Made by a program: the position numbers and the translations under genes. A stretch of DNA of 64,000 nucleotides from Aquabacterium sp. J223 (GTDB lineage Bacteria > Pseudomonadota > Gammaproteobacteria > Burkholderiales > Burkholderiaceae_C). The notes under the pieces are model-generated. The model had not been told where the DNA came from, did not search any database, and saw only the letters and a program-made list of their open reading frames with translations. Positions 38,268-47,259 of this stretch are shown here, piece by piece. Position 1 is the first letter of the stretch, and each line of letters opens with the position of its first letter. The DNA is taken from the NCBI RefSeq assembly GCF_024666615.1, contig NZ_CP088297.1, forward strand, positions 3,038,001 to 3,102,000, written 5' to 3'.

Positions 38268-38305
38268 AAAAAAATCGAAGCCGCGTTGAAGTGGCCTGCA
38301 ACGCG
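38268..38305 (-). terminator. intrinsic terminator after the MarR gene
   Basis: On the minus strand a CGCGTTG/CAACGCG stem with a ten-base loop starts 11 bases after the MarR stop. It is followed, after seven bases, by seven consecutive T residues. This closes the hydrolase-MarR transcript before the aldolase-Bug unit on the same strand. Confidence 0.7.
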
Positions 38306-38315
38306 CGGGTCGCGC

Positions 38316-38786
38316 CTAGCCCGTGGCGAGCAGCCCTTCCTCTTCGACCGCCCCCTGCAGCACGAGGGCGGCCAGCACCGACCGGAACACCTCCATGTCG
38401 GCGGGACCGACGGCGCTGAACAGCCGTCGTTCCAGCCGGTCCATCAGCGCGTCGCCGGCGGCCACCAGCGCCGCGCCCTTCTCCGTCAGGCCGACGCGCA
38501 GGATGCGGCGGTTCGCGGCGTCTTCCGACCGCTCGATCCAGCCGCGTTCCTCCAGCGCCGACAGCAGCTGCCCCATGGCCTGCTGCGTGCGGTAGAAGCG
38601 ACGCGACAGGGCGGCCGACGACGAGCCGGGGTGCTTGGCCACCGTCGCGAGCACGGTGTACTGCAGGCTGGTGGCGCCGAGTTCGCGCAGGCCGTTGTCG
38701 ACGTGGGCGCGCACCACGACATGGGCCTGCGACAGCAGGTAGGTCGTGCGCGCCTTGCGGCGTGGCGATGCGCTGGATCTGGCCAT
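38316..38786 (-). CDS. MarR-family transcriptional regulator (FerC-like context)
   Basis: A 156-residue MarR regulator. TTYLLSQAHVVVRAHVDNGLRELGATSLQYTVLATVAKHPGSSSAALSRRFYRTQQAMGQLLSALEERGWI contains the recognition helix, and RSEDAANRRILRVGLTEKGAAL forms the wing. It lies beside, and is transcribed away from, a hydroxycinnamoyl-CoA hydratase/lyase and an ADP-forming acyl-CoA synthetase. That composition matches ferC-ferBA of Sphingobium SYK-6, where MarR-type FerC represses ferBA until feruloyl-CoA-type thioesters form. Function by context. It follows the alpha/beta hydrolase on the same strand with a 47-base gap and has a clear terminator. Confidence 0.87.
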   Translation of the reverse strand: MARSSASPRRKARTTYLLSQAHVVVRAHVDNGLRELGATSLQYTVLATVAKHPGSSSAALSRRFYRTQQAMGQLLSALEERGWIERSEDAANRRILRVGLTEKGAALVAAGDALMDRLERRLFSAVGPADMEVFRSVLAALVLQGAVEEEGLLATG

Positions 38787-38833
38787 GGGGTCTCCGGGAC
38801 GGGAGCGTATCGCACCGCCCAGCGGCGGCGCCC

Positions 38834-39716
38834 TCATGCGGCGGCACGCTCGGCACCACCGGACGACCGCAACAGCCCGTCGAGCAGCCGGTTGAACCGC
38901 TCGGCCTGCTCGTAGGGCGCCCAGTGCCCGGCGTCGGCCACGACGTGCAGACCTGCCTCGGGACGCAGCCGGCGAAGGGCCTCCTCCTGGGCGGCGGGGT
39001 CGCAGGACCCCAGCACGTCGTGCTCGCCGCAGACGCACCCGGGCGTGAGCGCGAGGCGTTGCAGGGCCTGCGCCTCGCGCGTGTCCATCAGCGAGAAGAC
39101 GTCGAGGCGGGCCCGCGACTGGTTGACGGCGTGCAGCTCCAGCGCGGCCTCGTCGATGCGTGCCGGGTCGTGGAACATCAACGTGGCCAGGTTGTGGCGG
39201 TGCGCCTCGCGCAGCGCCTGAGGGTCGTCGACCAGATGCCGCCACCGCACCAGGCCCGACGGCATCGGCGGCAGCACGCCGTCGAAGGACCCCCGCACCA
39301 GCACCAGCGCGTCGACCGCCGCCGGATGGCGCAGCGCCATCGCTTCGGCGACGAAGGAGCCGAGCGAGAAACCGACCAGCGCAAAGGGCCCGGTGCACCG
39401 GCCGCTGCCCAACAGGCTGGCGTGCAAGGCATCGGCCATGCGGCCCATGGTGCAGGGCTCGGCCATCGCCGCCGAGTCGCCGCAGCCCGGCAGGTCGGGC
39501 ACGTAGACCGCATGCGTCGTCGCCAGATGGGGGGATGTTGCGCAGCCAGTGCGTCCAGCTGCCGGCGCTGCCGTGCAGCAGCAGCAGCGGCCGGCCCTGT
39601 CCCCAGGAGCGCCACACGATGCCGTGGTCGTTGTCCTGCCAGCGCCGCGCCGCGGCGTCGAGCCGGGCCAGCGCCGGCGTTCGCCACGTGGAGGCTTCAA
39701 CGGAGGGCAGTGTCAT
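38834..39716 (-). CDS. alpha/beta hydrolase, frameshifted in the sequence
   Basis: From the ATG at 39716 the protein reads MTLPSVEASTWRTP...GQGRPLLLLHGSAGSWTHWLRNIP. The frame then breaks at a G6 run (39529-39534, plus strand). Removing one base gives HLATTHAVYVPDLPGCGDSAAM, the nucleophile elbow LVGFSLGSFVAEAM, the acid in CGEHDVLGSCD and the His in VADAGHWAPYEQAERF. The restored protein has 293 residues. It belongs to the MhpC/carboxylesterase-like group. Placed between a MarR gene and the divergent hydroxycinnamate operon, it may free phenolic acids from small esters or act on a CoA or ring-cleavage product. Indel likely artefactual. Confidence 0.8.
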
Positions 39717-39805
39717 GGTTGTCCCTGTGTCCTTCTCAAGGGTCGCTATATAAAGTCTATTTACTAATACTGGACCCCACAAGTCCAAGACAGCAAAGGA
39801 AACCC
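39717..39805. promoter_or_regulatory. AT-rich divergent promoter of the hydratase/lyase and hydrolase-MarR units
   Basis: An 89-base spacer in which 39745-39770 is about three-quarters A+T (CTATATAAAG...CTATTTACTAATAC), in strong contrast to the ~70% G+C around it. A short dyad TGGAC-N7-GTCCA is at 39771-39787. AAAGGA precedes the GTG start of the lyase gene. The position makes it the likely target of the MarR protein encoded at 38.3-38.8 kb; no clean MarR palindrome is obvious. Confidence 0.55.
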
Positions 39806-40651
39806 GTGTCCGACGTCAACACCGCCTCTCCCAGCGAGGACCCCGTCCTGGTCGATCTGCAGGACGGCATCGCCTGGGTGACCCTCAATCGCCCGTCCAA
39901 GCGCAACGCGATCAGCCCGCCGGTGGTCTATCGCATGTGCGAGGTGCTCAACCAGCTCGAGACCGACCCCGCCTGCAAGGTGCTGGTGCTCACCGGCGCC
40001 GGCGAGGCCTTCTCCGCCGGGATGGACCTGCGCGACTACTTCCGTGCCACCGACGGCGACCGCGACGCGCAGCTGAAGCTGTTCCGCGCCAACGCGCAGT
40101 GGCAGTGGCGTCAGCTGCGCTTCTACGCCAAGCCCACCATCGCCATGGTCAACGGGTGGTGCTTCGGCGGCGCCTTCACGCCGCTGGTGTCGTGCGACCT
40201 CGCCATCGCCGCCGAAGAAGCCACCTTCGGCCTGTCCGAGATCAACTGGGGGATCATCCCGGCCGGCATCGTCAGCCGCGCGGTGGCGCAGCTGGTGCGC
40301 GAGCGCGACGCCATGTACCTGGTGATGACGGGCGAGCCCTTCGACGGCAAGCGCGCGGCGGAGATCGGCCTGGTGAACGAGGCGGTGCCACGCGCCCGGC
40401 TTCGCGAGCGTGTCGTCCAACTGGCCAAGGTGCTGATGGACAAGAACCCGACGGTGCTGCGCACCGCCAAGCAGGCCTACCGCCAGGCCGCGGAGATGCC
40501 CTGGGAGCAGGCCGGCGACTACCTGATGGCCAAGGCCGACCAGTCGACCTTCGCCGACCCCGAGCGCGGACGCGCCCAGGGCATGAAGCAGTTCCTCGAC
40601 GAGAAGACCTACCGCCCGGGCCTCGGCGCGTACCGGCGCGAAGAACGCTGA
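39806..40651 (+). CDS. ech: p-hydroxycinnamoyl-CoA (feruloyl-CoA) hydratase/lyase
   Basis: A 281-residue crotonase of the hydroxycinnamoyl-CoA hydratase/lyase group (Ech, FerB, HcaA). Diagnostic segments are VTLNRPSKRNAISPPV, AFSAGMDLRDYFRATD, MVNGWCFGGAFTPLVSCDLAIAAEEATFGLSEINWGI (Glu145 at the catalytic position) and GDYLMAKADQS (Tyr239, the residue that holds the 4-hydroxyl group in HCHL). It hydrates feruloyl- or coumaroyl-CoA and cleaves it to acetyl-CoA and vanillin or 4-hydroxybenzaldehyde. The GTG start follows AAAGGA at good spacing. The next gene, an ADP-forming synthetase, begins 11 bases later. No vanillin dehydrogenase is in the window. Confidence 0.92.
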   Translation: MSDVNTASPSEDPVLVDLQDGIAWVTLNRPSKRNAISPPVVYRMCEVLNQLETDPACKVLVLTGAGEAFSAGMDLRDYFRATDGDRDAQLKLFRANAQWQWRQLRFYAKPTIAMVNGWCFGGAFTPLVSCDLAIAAEEATFGLSEINWGIIPAGIVSRAVAQLVRERDAMYLVMTGEPFDGKRAAEIGLVNEAVPRARLRERVVQLAKVLMDKNPTVLRTAKQAYRQAAEMPWEQAGDYLMAKADQSTFADPERGRAQGMKQFLDEKTYRPGLGAYRREER

Positions 40652-40662
40652 CCGGCCGCCGC

Positions 40663-42774
40663 ATGCACGACGCCCTGCCCGCCGGCGCCATCGATCGACT
40701 GCTGCGCCCCCGGTCCGTCGCGGTGGTCGGCGCGTCGCCTGAGCCGCAGTCCGTGTCCGCGCGGCTGCTGGCCAACCTGCGCGCCTTCGGCTACGGCGGC
40801 GACCTGCACCTGGTCAGCCGCAGCCGCACCGAGCTGGACGGCCGGCCCTGCCAGCCGAGCATCGACGACCTGCCCGCGGGCATCGACGCCGCGGTCCTCA
40901 ACGTGCCGCAGGCCGCGGTGCAGGCGTCGATCGAGGCCTGCGCGCGGCGCGGCATCGGCGCGGCGGTGGTGTTCGCTTCCGGCTTCGCCGAGCTGGGCGA
41001 CGAGGGCTCCGCGCTGCAGCAGGCCATCGCCGAGGTGGCCCGCGCGAACGGCATCGCGCTGCTTGGCCCCAACTGCATGGGCCTGATCAACGCCGTCGAC
41101 GGCGCGGCCCTGACCTTCGGCCCCTTCCTGCCCGGCCCCGCGTTGCAGGGACCGCGGGTGGCGGTGGTGGCGCAGAGCGGCGCCATGATGGGCAACGTGC
41201 GCCAGGCCATGCTCGGCAAGGGCCTGCGTGTGAGCTTCGCGGTCTCCACCGGCAACGAGGCGGTGGTCGGCATCGAGGACCTGCTGCCGCCGCTGGTCGA
41301 CGCGCCGGAGGTCGATGCGCTGGCCGTCTTCGTCGAGACGCTGCGCCGGCCGCAGGCCTTCCTCGCGGTGGCCGCGAGGGCACGCGCCGCCGGCAAGCCC
41401 ATCGTGCTGCTGCACCCCGGCCGCGGTGAACGCGCGCAGGCGGCGGCGGCCTCGCACACCGGAGCACTGGCCGGTGACCATGCGGTCATGCGCGCGCTGG
41501 TGGCGCGCGAAGGCGTGGTGCTGGTCGACACGCTCGACGAGCTGTTCGACACCGTCGCCTTGCTGGCGCGCTACCCGCAGCCGCCGCGCGGCGATGCGGG
41601 CGTGGTGTCCAACTCGGGTGCGCTGCGCGGCCTCAGCCTGGACCTGGCGGAATCGCTGGCCCTGCCGCTGGGCACGCTGGCGCCGGCCTCGGCCGACCGG
41701 CTGGCCGGCGTGCTGCCGCCTTTTGTCCACCCCGACAACCCGCTGGACATGACCACCGCCGGCATGCAGAACCCGGCGGTGTTCGGCCAGGTCGCGGCGG
41801 CGATGCTGGACGACCCGAACGTCGGCAGCCTGACGATGGCGCTGATGGGCGGCCTGGGCCGCGACCAGCAGCGGAAGGGCGAGGTGCTGCTGCCGGTGTT
41901 CGGCGCCACCGACAAGCCGGTGGCCTTCGTCATCATGGGCGACGACGATCCGCTCGACGACACCTTCCGGCAGGCGATGCTGGGCAGCGCCGTGCCCTTC
42001 TTCCGCTCGCCCGACCGGGCGCTGCGCGCCATGGCGCAGGTGCACCGGCGCGCGGCGCTGCTGCGCGAGGCCGGGCGGCGTGCCGTGCCGGCGGACGTCG
42101 GCGAACTGCCGCTGCCCGCCACGCCCGGCCCGCTGGCCGAGCACAAGGGCAAGCAGGTGCTGCGCAGCCTCGGCATCGCGGTGCCCCAGGGCCGGCTGGC
42201 GGTCAGCGTCGACGACGCGCTGCAGGCGGCCGAGGCCATCGGCTGGCCGGTGGTGCTGAAGGCCCAGGCCGATGCGCTGCTGCACAAGAGCGATGTCGGC
42301 GGCGTGGTGGCCGGCGTGACCGACGCGGCCCGGCTGCGGGCCGCCTGGGACCGGCTGCAGGCCGACGTGGCCCGCGGCGCCCCCGGCCTGGTGCTGGAGG
42401 GCGTGCTGGTCGAGGCGATGGCGCCACCGGGCCTCGAGCTGGTGCTCGGTGCGCGGCGCGACCCGCAGTGGGGCCCGGTGCTGATGGTCGGCCTGGGCGG
42501 CATCTGGATCGAGGCCCTGCAGGACGTGCTGCTGCTCGCGCCCGACCTCGACGAGGCGCAGATCGCCGACGCGCTGCGGCGGCTCAAGGGCGCGCGGCTG
42601 CTGAGCGGACTGCGCGGCCGTCCGGCCGTCGACACCGGCGCGGTGGCGCACGCCGCCCGGCGCCTGGCCGACCTGATGCAGGCCCAGCCGCGCCTGCGCG
42701 AGATCGACCTCAACCCCTTCGTCGCCTACGGCGACGGTGGCGTGGCACTGGACGCCCTGCTGGTGCTGGACTGA
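40663..42774 (+). CDS. ADP-forming acyl-CoA synthetase (FerA-like hydroxycinnamate-CoA ligase candidate)
   Basis: A 703-residue single-chain NDP-forming acyl-CoA synthetase. Residues ~10-130 are a CoA-binding Rossmann domain (PRSVAVVGASPEP). A succinyl-CoA-ligase-like domain carries the phospho-His (SHTGALAG, His265). The C-terminal ~220 residues are an ATP-grasp domain (GWPVVLKAQADALLHKSDVGGVV, EIDLNPFVAY). It is unrelated in fold to the AMP-forming Fcs at 3.1-5.0 kb. Directly after the hydratase/lyase gene it corresponds to ferA of Sphingobium SYK-6, which activates ferulate by this chemistry. Substrate is inferred from that synteny. Confidence 0.87.
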   Translation: MHDALPAGAIDRLLRPRSVAVVGASPEPQSVSARLLANLRAFGYGGDLHLVSRSRTELDGRPCQPSIDDLPAGIDAAVLNVPQAAVQASIEACARRGIGAAVVFASGFAELGDEGSALQQAIAEVARANGIALLGPNCMGLINAVDGAALTFGPFLPGPALQGPRVAVVAQSGAMMGNVRQAMLGKGLRVSFAVSTGNEAVVGIEDLLPPLVDAPEVDALAVFVETLRRPQAFLAVAARARAAGKPIVLLHPGRGERAQAAAASHTGALAGDHAVMRALVAREGVVLVDTLDELFDTVALLARYPQPPRGDAGVVSNSGALRGLSLDLAESLALPLGTLAPASADRLAGVLPPFVHPDNPLDMTTAGMQNPAVFGQVAAAMLDDPNVGSLTMALMGGLGRDQQRKGEVLLPVFGATDKPVAFVIMGDDDPLDDTFRQAMLGSAVPFFRSPDRALRAMAQVHRRAALLREAGRRAVPADVGELPLPATPGPLAEHKGKQVLRSLGIAVPQGRLAVSVDDALQAAEAIGWPVVLKAQADALLHKSDVGGVVAGVTDAARLRAAWDRLQADVARGAPGLVLEGVLVEAMAPPGLELVLGARRDPQWGPVLMVGLGGIWIEALQDVLLLAPDLDEAQIADALRRLKGARLLSGLRGRPAVDTGAVAHAARRLADLMQAQPRLREIDLNPFVAYGDGGVALDALLVLD

Positions 42775-42798
42775 AGCAAAAATCCGAAGGAGACCCCG

Positions 42799-43773
42799 AT
42801 GACACCCATGTTCCGCCGAACGGCCATCGGCCTGTGCTGCGCGCTCGCGCTGACGCCCGCCCTCGCCCAGGAGAACTACCCCGCCAAACCGGTGCGCATC
42901 GTGCTGCCCTTCCCGCCCGGCGGCAGCGTGGACGCGGTGATCCGCATGATCGAACCGGGGCTGGCCGAACGGCTGGGGCAGCCGGTGATCATCGAGAACA
43001 AGCCTGGCGCCGGCGGCAACATCGCCATGGACACGGTGGCCAAGGCCCCGCCCGACGGCTACGTCGTCGGCATCGGTGCGACCGGCGCCCTGGGCCTGAA
43101 CAGCGTCATCGGGCAGCGCATGACGTACGACCCGCTGAAGGACCTGGCCCCGGTGGGCCGCGTCGCGACCAGCCCGTTCCTTCTGGTGGCCTCGCCGCAG
43201 TTCAAGGCGTCGACGGTGAACGATGTCATCGCGCTGGGCAAGCGCAGCCCGTCGGAGCTGACCATCGGCCACGGCGGCAACGGCACGCTGATGCAGCTGT
43301 CGGCCGAGCTCTTCCGCAACATGGCCGGCATCGACGCCGTGCTGGTGCCCTACAAGGGCACCGGGCCGGCGACGGCCGATGCCGCCGCAGGCCAGGTGCC
43401 GCTGGCCATCAGCGACCCGCCGGCGGCGCTGCAGCTGATCAAGGCCGGCCGGCTGAAGGCGCTGGGCGTGACCACGCGCACCCGCAGCGAATCGCTGCCC
43501 GACGTGCCGACCCTGCACGAGCAGGGCCTGGCGGGCTACGAGTCGCTGGGCTGGTTCGGCATGGTGGCGCCGGCCGGCACGCCGCCGGCGGTCATCCGCC
43601 GGCTTAACAACGACCTCAACGCCGTGCTGCGCGACCCCGCCGTGCGCGCCCGCATCGCCGCCCAGGGCGCCGACGCCGCGCCCAGCACCCCGGCCGAACT
43701 GCAGGAGCTGATGCGCAGCGACATGGCCAAGTGGTCGGCGCTGATCAAGAAGGTCGGCCTGAAGTTCGACTGA
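42799..43773 (+). CDS. Bug-family (TctC-like) periplasmic solute-binding protein
   Basis: A 324-residue binding protein with a Sec leader (AIGLCCALALTPALAQE), then YPAKPVRIVLPFPPGGSVDAVIRMI, MTYDPLKDLAPVGRV, LTIGHGGNGTLMQLSAELF and VPYKGTGPATADAAAGQVPL. AAGGAGA precedes the ATG, 24 bases after the ADP-forming synthetase stop, so it ends the hydroxycinnamate operon. A ferulate- or coumarate-like ligand is the natural guess. It resembles the Bug protein at 47.3-48.2 kb in several segments (HGGNGT, YKGTGPAT). A strong hairpin follows. Confidence 0.9.
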   Translation: MTPMFRRTAIGLCCALALTPALAQENYPAKPVRIVLPFPPGGSVDAVIRMIEPGLAERLGQPVIIENKPGAGGNIAMDTVAKAPPDGYVVGIGATGALGLNSVIGQRMTYDPLKDLAPVGRVATSPFLLVASPQFKASTVNDVIALGKRSPSELTIGHGGNGTLMQLSAELFRNMAGIDAVLVPYKGTGPATADAAAGQVPLAISDPPAALQLIKAGRLKALGVTTRTRSESLPDVPTLHEQGLAGYESLGWFGMVAPAGTPPAVIRRLNNDLNAVLRDPAVRARIAAQGADAAPSTPAELQELMRSDMAKWSALIKKVGLKFD

Positions 43774-43789
43774 CCTTCGACCGACCTCC

Positions 43790-43815
43790 GACCGGTGCCC
43801 GAGCGGGCACCGGTC
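43790..43815. terminator. perfect 11-bp hairpin between convergent genes
   Basis: The arms GACCGGTGCCC and GGGCACCGGTC with a GAGC loop lie between the stops of the Bug gene and the second tannase-family gene. There is no T tract. The very stable symmetric stem can halt transcription from both sides. Confidence 0.6.
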
Positions 43816-43822
43816 GCCGGGG

Positions 43823-45549
43823 TCAGCGGCAGACGAAGCTGGCCGCCGACTCCAGGTCCGTCGCCCCTTCGCGCCGCTGCGCGGTCTGCGGGTAGGGGCA
43901 CAGCGGCCGGCTGCGGGTGGCGGACCAGCCGGCGGGCAGCTCGGTGTTGACGCCGCCGGCGTTGCCCGCCCCCGCACGTTCGCCACCACCTGGGCCGGGG
44001 CGCGGCCCTGCTCCACCCACTCGACCAGCGCGGTGATCATGTCGAACTGGTCGGTGGCCGGGCCGCCGGAGCAGTGGTTCATGCCGGGCACCTCGAAGTA
44101 GCGCGCGAACTGGCTGGCGTCGCCGCCGTTGGCGCGCCGCAGCTCCTCGTACCAGCGGGCGGTGTCGTCCGACGAGAAGGTCGGGTCGGCGGTGCCGTGG
44201 TAGATGAGCAGCTTGGCGCCGCGGTCGCGCAGCGTGGCCAGGTCGCTGGCGGGCGGCGTGGCGAAGCTCACCGGCGATTCGGTGAAGGTCGCGTTGGTGG
44301 CGGCCACCTTCGGCGCGTCGCTGTCCATGCTGAAGCCCAGCGCATAGTCCAGCGGGTTGGACGGCACCTGCGGCGGCGTGGTGAACAGCTGCGCCACCGA
44401 CGGCGCGCTCAGCGTCATCTTCAGCACGTACTTCCACGTCGCCCAGTTGGCGCCGGCCACGCCCGGGTCCCACGGGAAGCCGGTGTACAGCGCGGTGCCC
44501 GCGCTGTTGCGCGCGCCCGAGTAGACCCGGCCGATGGCGCCCTTCTGCAGCGGCGTCAGGCAGCTGCCGGTGCGGCCGCCGCTGCCGCAGTCGGGCACGT
44601 TGGCCAGGCTGAAGTTCTGCTGGCAGGCGGCGACGTTGAGCACCATGCCGTCGGTGGCGCCGTCGAGCGCGTCGCAGCGCTCGAGGATGCGGGCGGCGAC
44701 GAGGTTGCGCTCGGCCGCCGTGAAGCCGGTGCTCAGGTCCAGCAGGCCGCCGGTGGCGGCGCTGGTGCTGCCGGGGGTGGCGATGCTGGCGAACTGCTGC
44801 ACGTCCCACATGCCGCCCACCGCCGACCGCGGCAGGTTGAAGCCGGGGTTGCCGGCCAGCAGGCCGTCGTACTGCGCGCCATAACGCGCCGCCGCCACCA
44901 TGGCATGGCGCCCGCCGTTCGAGCAGCCGCCCAGGTACATGCGGTCGGGCGCCTTGCCGTAGGCCCGCTGCACCAGCGCCCGCGCCATCGGCGTCAGCGT
45001 GCCGACCGCCTGGTAGCCGTAGTCCAGCCGCGCCTGCGGGTCGAAGCCGAAGTGGGTGGCGCCGGTGTTGTTCTGCGCGCCGTTGTGCCCGGCGTCGGAG
45101 CTCAGCACCGCGAAGCCCATGTGCAGCGCGTGGCTCAGGCCGCCGCCGCCGCTCTGCGGCCCGACCGCGGTGACGACGGCGCCGTCCGCCCCGCCGTTGG
45201 CCTGGTGGAAGAAGCGGCCGTTCCAGGCCGTGGGCAGCCGCATCTCGAAGCCGATGCGGTAGTTGCCGTTGGCGCCGGTGCGCTCGTTCATCACGCCGGT
45301 GACCAGGCAGTGGTCGGCCACCGCCTTGCCGGCGACCTGCAGCGCGCCGGCCGCCACCGCCGACGCGCCGGTGATGCGGGTGCCGGGGAAGGTGAAGGCG
45401 GAGGCCAGCTCGGTGCAGGCGGTGCGGGAGGCGCCGCTGGCCGCCGACAGCTGCGGCAGCGCGACGGGGACGCCGTCGTCGCCACCGCCGCAGGCGGTGA
45501 CCATCGGGCCGGCCAGCGCCAGCAGCAGCAGGCGGTGCTGTGTCTTCAT
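43823..45549 (-). CDS. tannase/feruloyl esterase-family lipoprotein, frameshifted in the sequence
   Basis: A secreted esterase with lipobox PMVTAC (Cys20), LPTAWNGRFFHQANGGADG, VLSSDAGHNG, the nucleophile MYLGGCSNGGRHAM (Cys209-Ser210), GTADPTFSSDDTARWYEEL and VPGMNHCSGGPATDQFD. The full CS-D-HC motif of the tannase family is thus present. Near the C-terminus the frame breaks at the C5 run 43969-43973. Adding one base gives VANVRGAGNAGGVNTELPAGWSATRSRPLCPYPQ and the family ending ESAASFVCR, 575 residues in all. It would release gallic, ferulic or similar acids from esters. It is followed upstream by a flavin monooxygenase and a Bug gene on the same strand. Confidence 0.85.
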
Positions 45550-45594
45550 GTTGTCTCCTCTGATGGGCTTTGGAATCGGACGCGCGTCAGCGCG

Positions 45595-47259
45595 TCAAGG
45601 TCGGCCGCAACAGCGCGCCACCAGGGCGGCCGCTTCGGCCTCGGTGAGGGCATCGCCGCGCCAGGCGATGTGCTGGTCCGCGCGGCACAGCACCAGCGCG
45701 TGGCGGTAGACGTCGGGCACCGGCGCCCGGGTGCGGTCGATGTCGAGCCGCACCAGCGGCAGGCCGGCGGCGCGCGCGGCGGCCTGCAGCGGCGCCGCGG
45801 CGTCGGCGGCACCGAAGCACAGCAGGGTGTAGTCGTCGCCGAAGGCGTCGTACAGCGAACGCCCGTCGGCGAGGTGGAAGTGCGGCGCCCGGCACCCCGG
45901 CGCGGTGGACGGCTCGAAGCCGCCCATCGAATAGGCCGGCGCGGCCTCGCCGTCGTAGGCGATGAGCGGCGAGCGGTCGTAGAAGTAGCCGAAGTTGAGG
46001 CCGGCGCAGCAGAACTGCAGCACGTTCAACGCCACCATCTCCTGGCCGTAGCGCTCGCGCAGCGCGTCGGCGTCGGCGCCGTCGTCCTCGATGCCGGCGG
46101 GCACCGCGGCCTTGGCCTTGATCATCTGCAGCGCATGGTCCATGGCGAACTGCGCCACCTGCTCGGTGATGGGCTGCCGCTCGCGCTCGTAGGCGTCCAG
46201 CACCGCGGCGTCGGCCCAGCCGCGCAGCCAGGCCGACAGGTGCCAGGACAGGTTCATCGCGTCGGCGATGCCCGCGTTCATGCCGTAGCCCGCATAGGGA
46301 ATCCACAGGTGCGCGGCGTCGCCGGCGATGAACACCCGCCCCTGGCGGAAGCGGTCGGCCACCAGGCGCCGGCCCACCCAGTCCTCCTGGCTGAGCACCT
46401 CGTAGGGGAAGTCGTCCTCGACGCCGAGGATGGTGCGGATCGATGCGTCGCGGTCGACGCTGGTCTCGTCCTCACCGGGCGCCAGGTGGTTGTGGATCAG
46501 CCAGCGCTCGATGCCGTCGATGGCGAACACCGTGCCGCAGCGGCGCGGGTTGAGCGAGTAGCTGCCCCAGGACGGCGGGCCCTGCAGCCGCGACAGCAGT
46601 TGCGGCGCGCGGATCAGCGTGGACTGCACCCGCTGCACGACCGGCGTGCCGGACAGCGTGGCGCCGATGGCCTTGCGCACCCCCGAGCGGCCGCCGTCGC
46701 AGCCGACCAGCACCCTGGCGCGCACCGTCACCCGGCCGCCGCCGTCCAGGTCCTCGGCCTGCACGGTGACGCCGTCGTCGTCGGCCTCCACCCCGTCGGC
46801 TTGCACGCGGCTGAGCAGCGTCACGCCGGGCCGCGACGCGGCGTGCTCCAGCAGCAGCGGCTCCAGGAAGATCTGGTTGATGCGGTGCGGCGGCTCCGGC
46901 GTCGGCCACCAGCCATCGGGGCCGGACCGGTCGGTGAAGCGGTCGCGCCGGCAGGGAATGGGGATGCGGCCGAACTCCTGCCCGGTGAAGGCGGTGCGGA
47001 AGGCCACGTCGTTGGGGAAGTCCTCCGGCAGCCCGGTGGACCGGATGCGCTCCGCCAGGCCGAGGCGCCGGAACTGCTCCATCGTGCGCGCCGAGACGTG
47101 GTTGCACTTGACGCTCGGCGGCTCGCCGAACGCGCGCGATTCGAGCAGCAGCACGCGGTGGCCGCGCCGGCTCAGGTCGATGGCCAGCGTCAGGCCGACC
47201 GGGCCGGCGCCGACGATCGCGACGTCGGCCTCGTGGTGCTGATGGGCGTTGGTGCTCAT
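45595..47259 (-). CDS. FAD-dependent aromatic monooxygenase (PheA/TfdB/MhpA type)
   Basis: A 554-residue group A flavin hydroxylase. ADVAIVGAGPVGLTLAIDLSRRGH binds the FAD adenine part, VLVGCDGGRSGVRKAIG is the DG motif and VFIAGDAAHLWIPYAGYGMNAGIADAMNLSWHL the GD motif. It is intact and closely parallels the interrupted homologue at 32.6-34.2 kb along its whole length. The ATG at 47259 overlaps the stop of the Bug gene (ATGA). The unit Bug, monooxygenase, tannase suggests hydroxylation of an aromatic released by the esterase. Substrate unknown. Confidence 0.88.
   Translation of the reverse strand: MSTNAHQHHEADVAIVGAGPVGLTLAIDLSRRGHRVLLLESRAFGEPPSVKCNHVSARTMEQFRRLGLAERIRSTGLPEDFPNDVAFRTAFTGQEFGRIPIPCRRDRFTDRSGPDGWWPTPEPPHRINQIFLEPLLLEHAASRPGVTLLSRVQADGVEADDDGVTVQAEDLDGGGRVTVRARVLVGCDGGRSGVRKAIGATLSGTPVVQRVQSTLIRAPQLLSRLQGPPSWGSYSLNPRRCGTVFAIDGIERWLIHNHLAPGEDETSVDRDASIRTILGVEDDFPYEVLSQEDWVGRRLVADRFRQGRVFIAGDAAHLWIPYAGYGMNAGIADAMNLSWHLSAWLRGWADAAVLDAYERERQPITEQVAQFAMDHALQMIKAKAAVPAGIEDDGADADALRERYGQEMVALNVLQFCCAGLNFGYFYDRSPLIAYDGEAAPAYSMGGFEPSTAPGCRAPHFHLADGRSLYDAFGDDYTLLCFGAADAAAPLQAAARAAGLPLVRLDIDRTRAPVPDVYRHALVLCRADQHIAWRGDALTEAEAAALVARCCGRP

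Noticed and set aside
40609-45549. A single 1646-codon frame starting with the second tannase
   Set aside because: After the C5 run at 43969-43973 the frame runs antisense to the Bug and ADP-forming synthetase genes. The conserved tannase C-terminus continues in another frame and stops at 43823.
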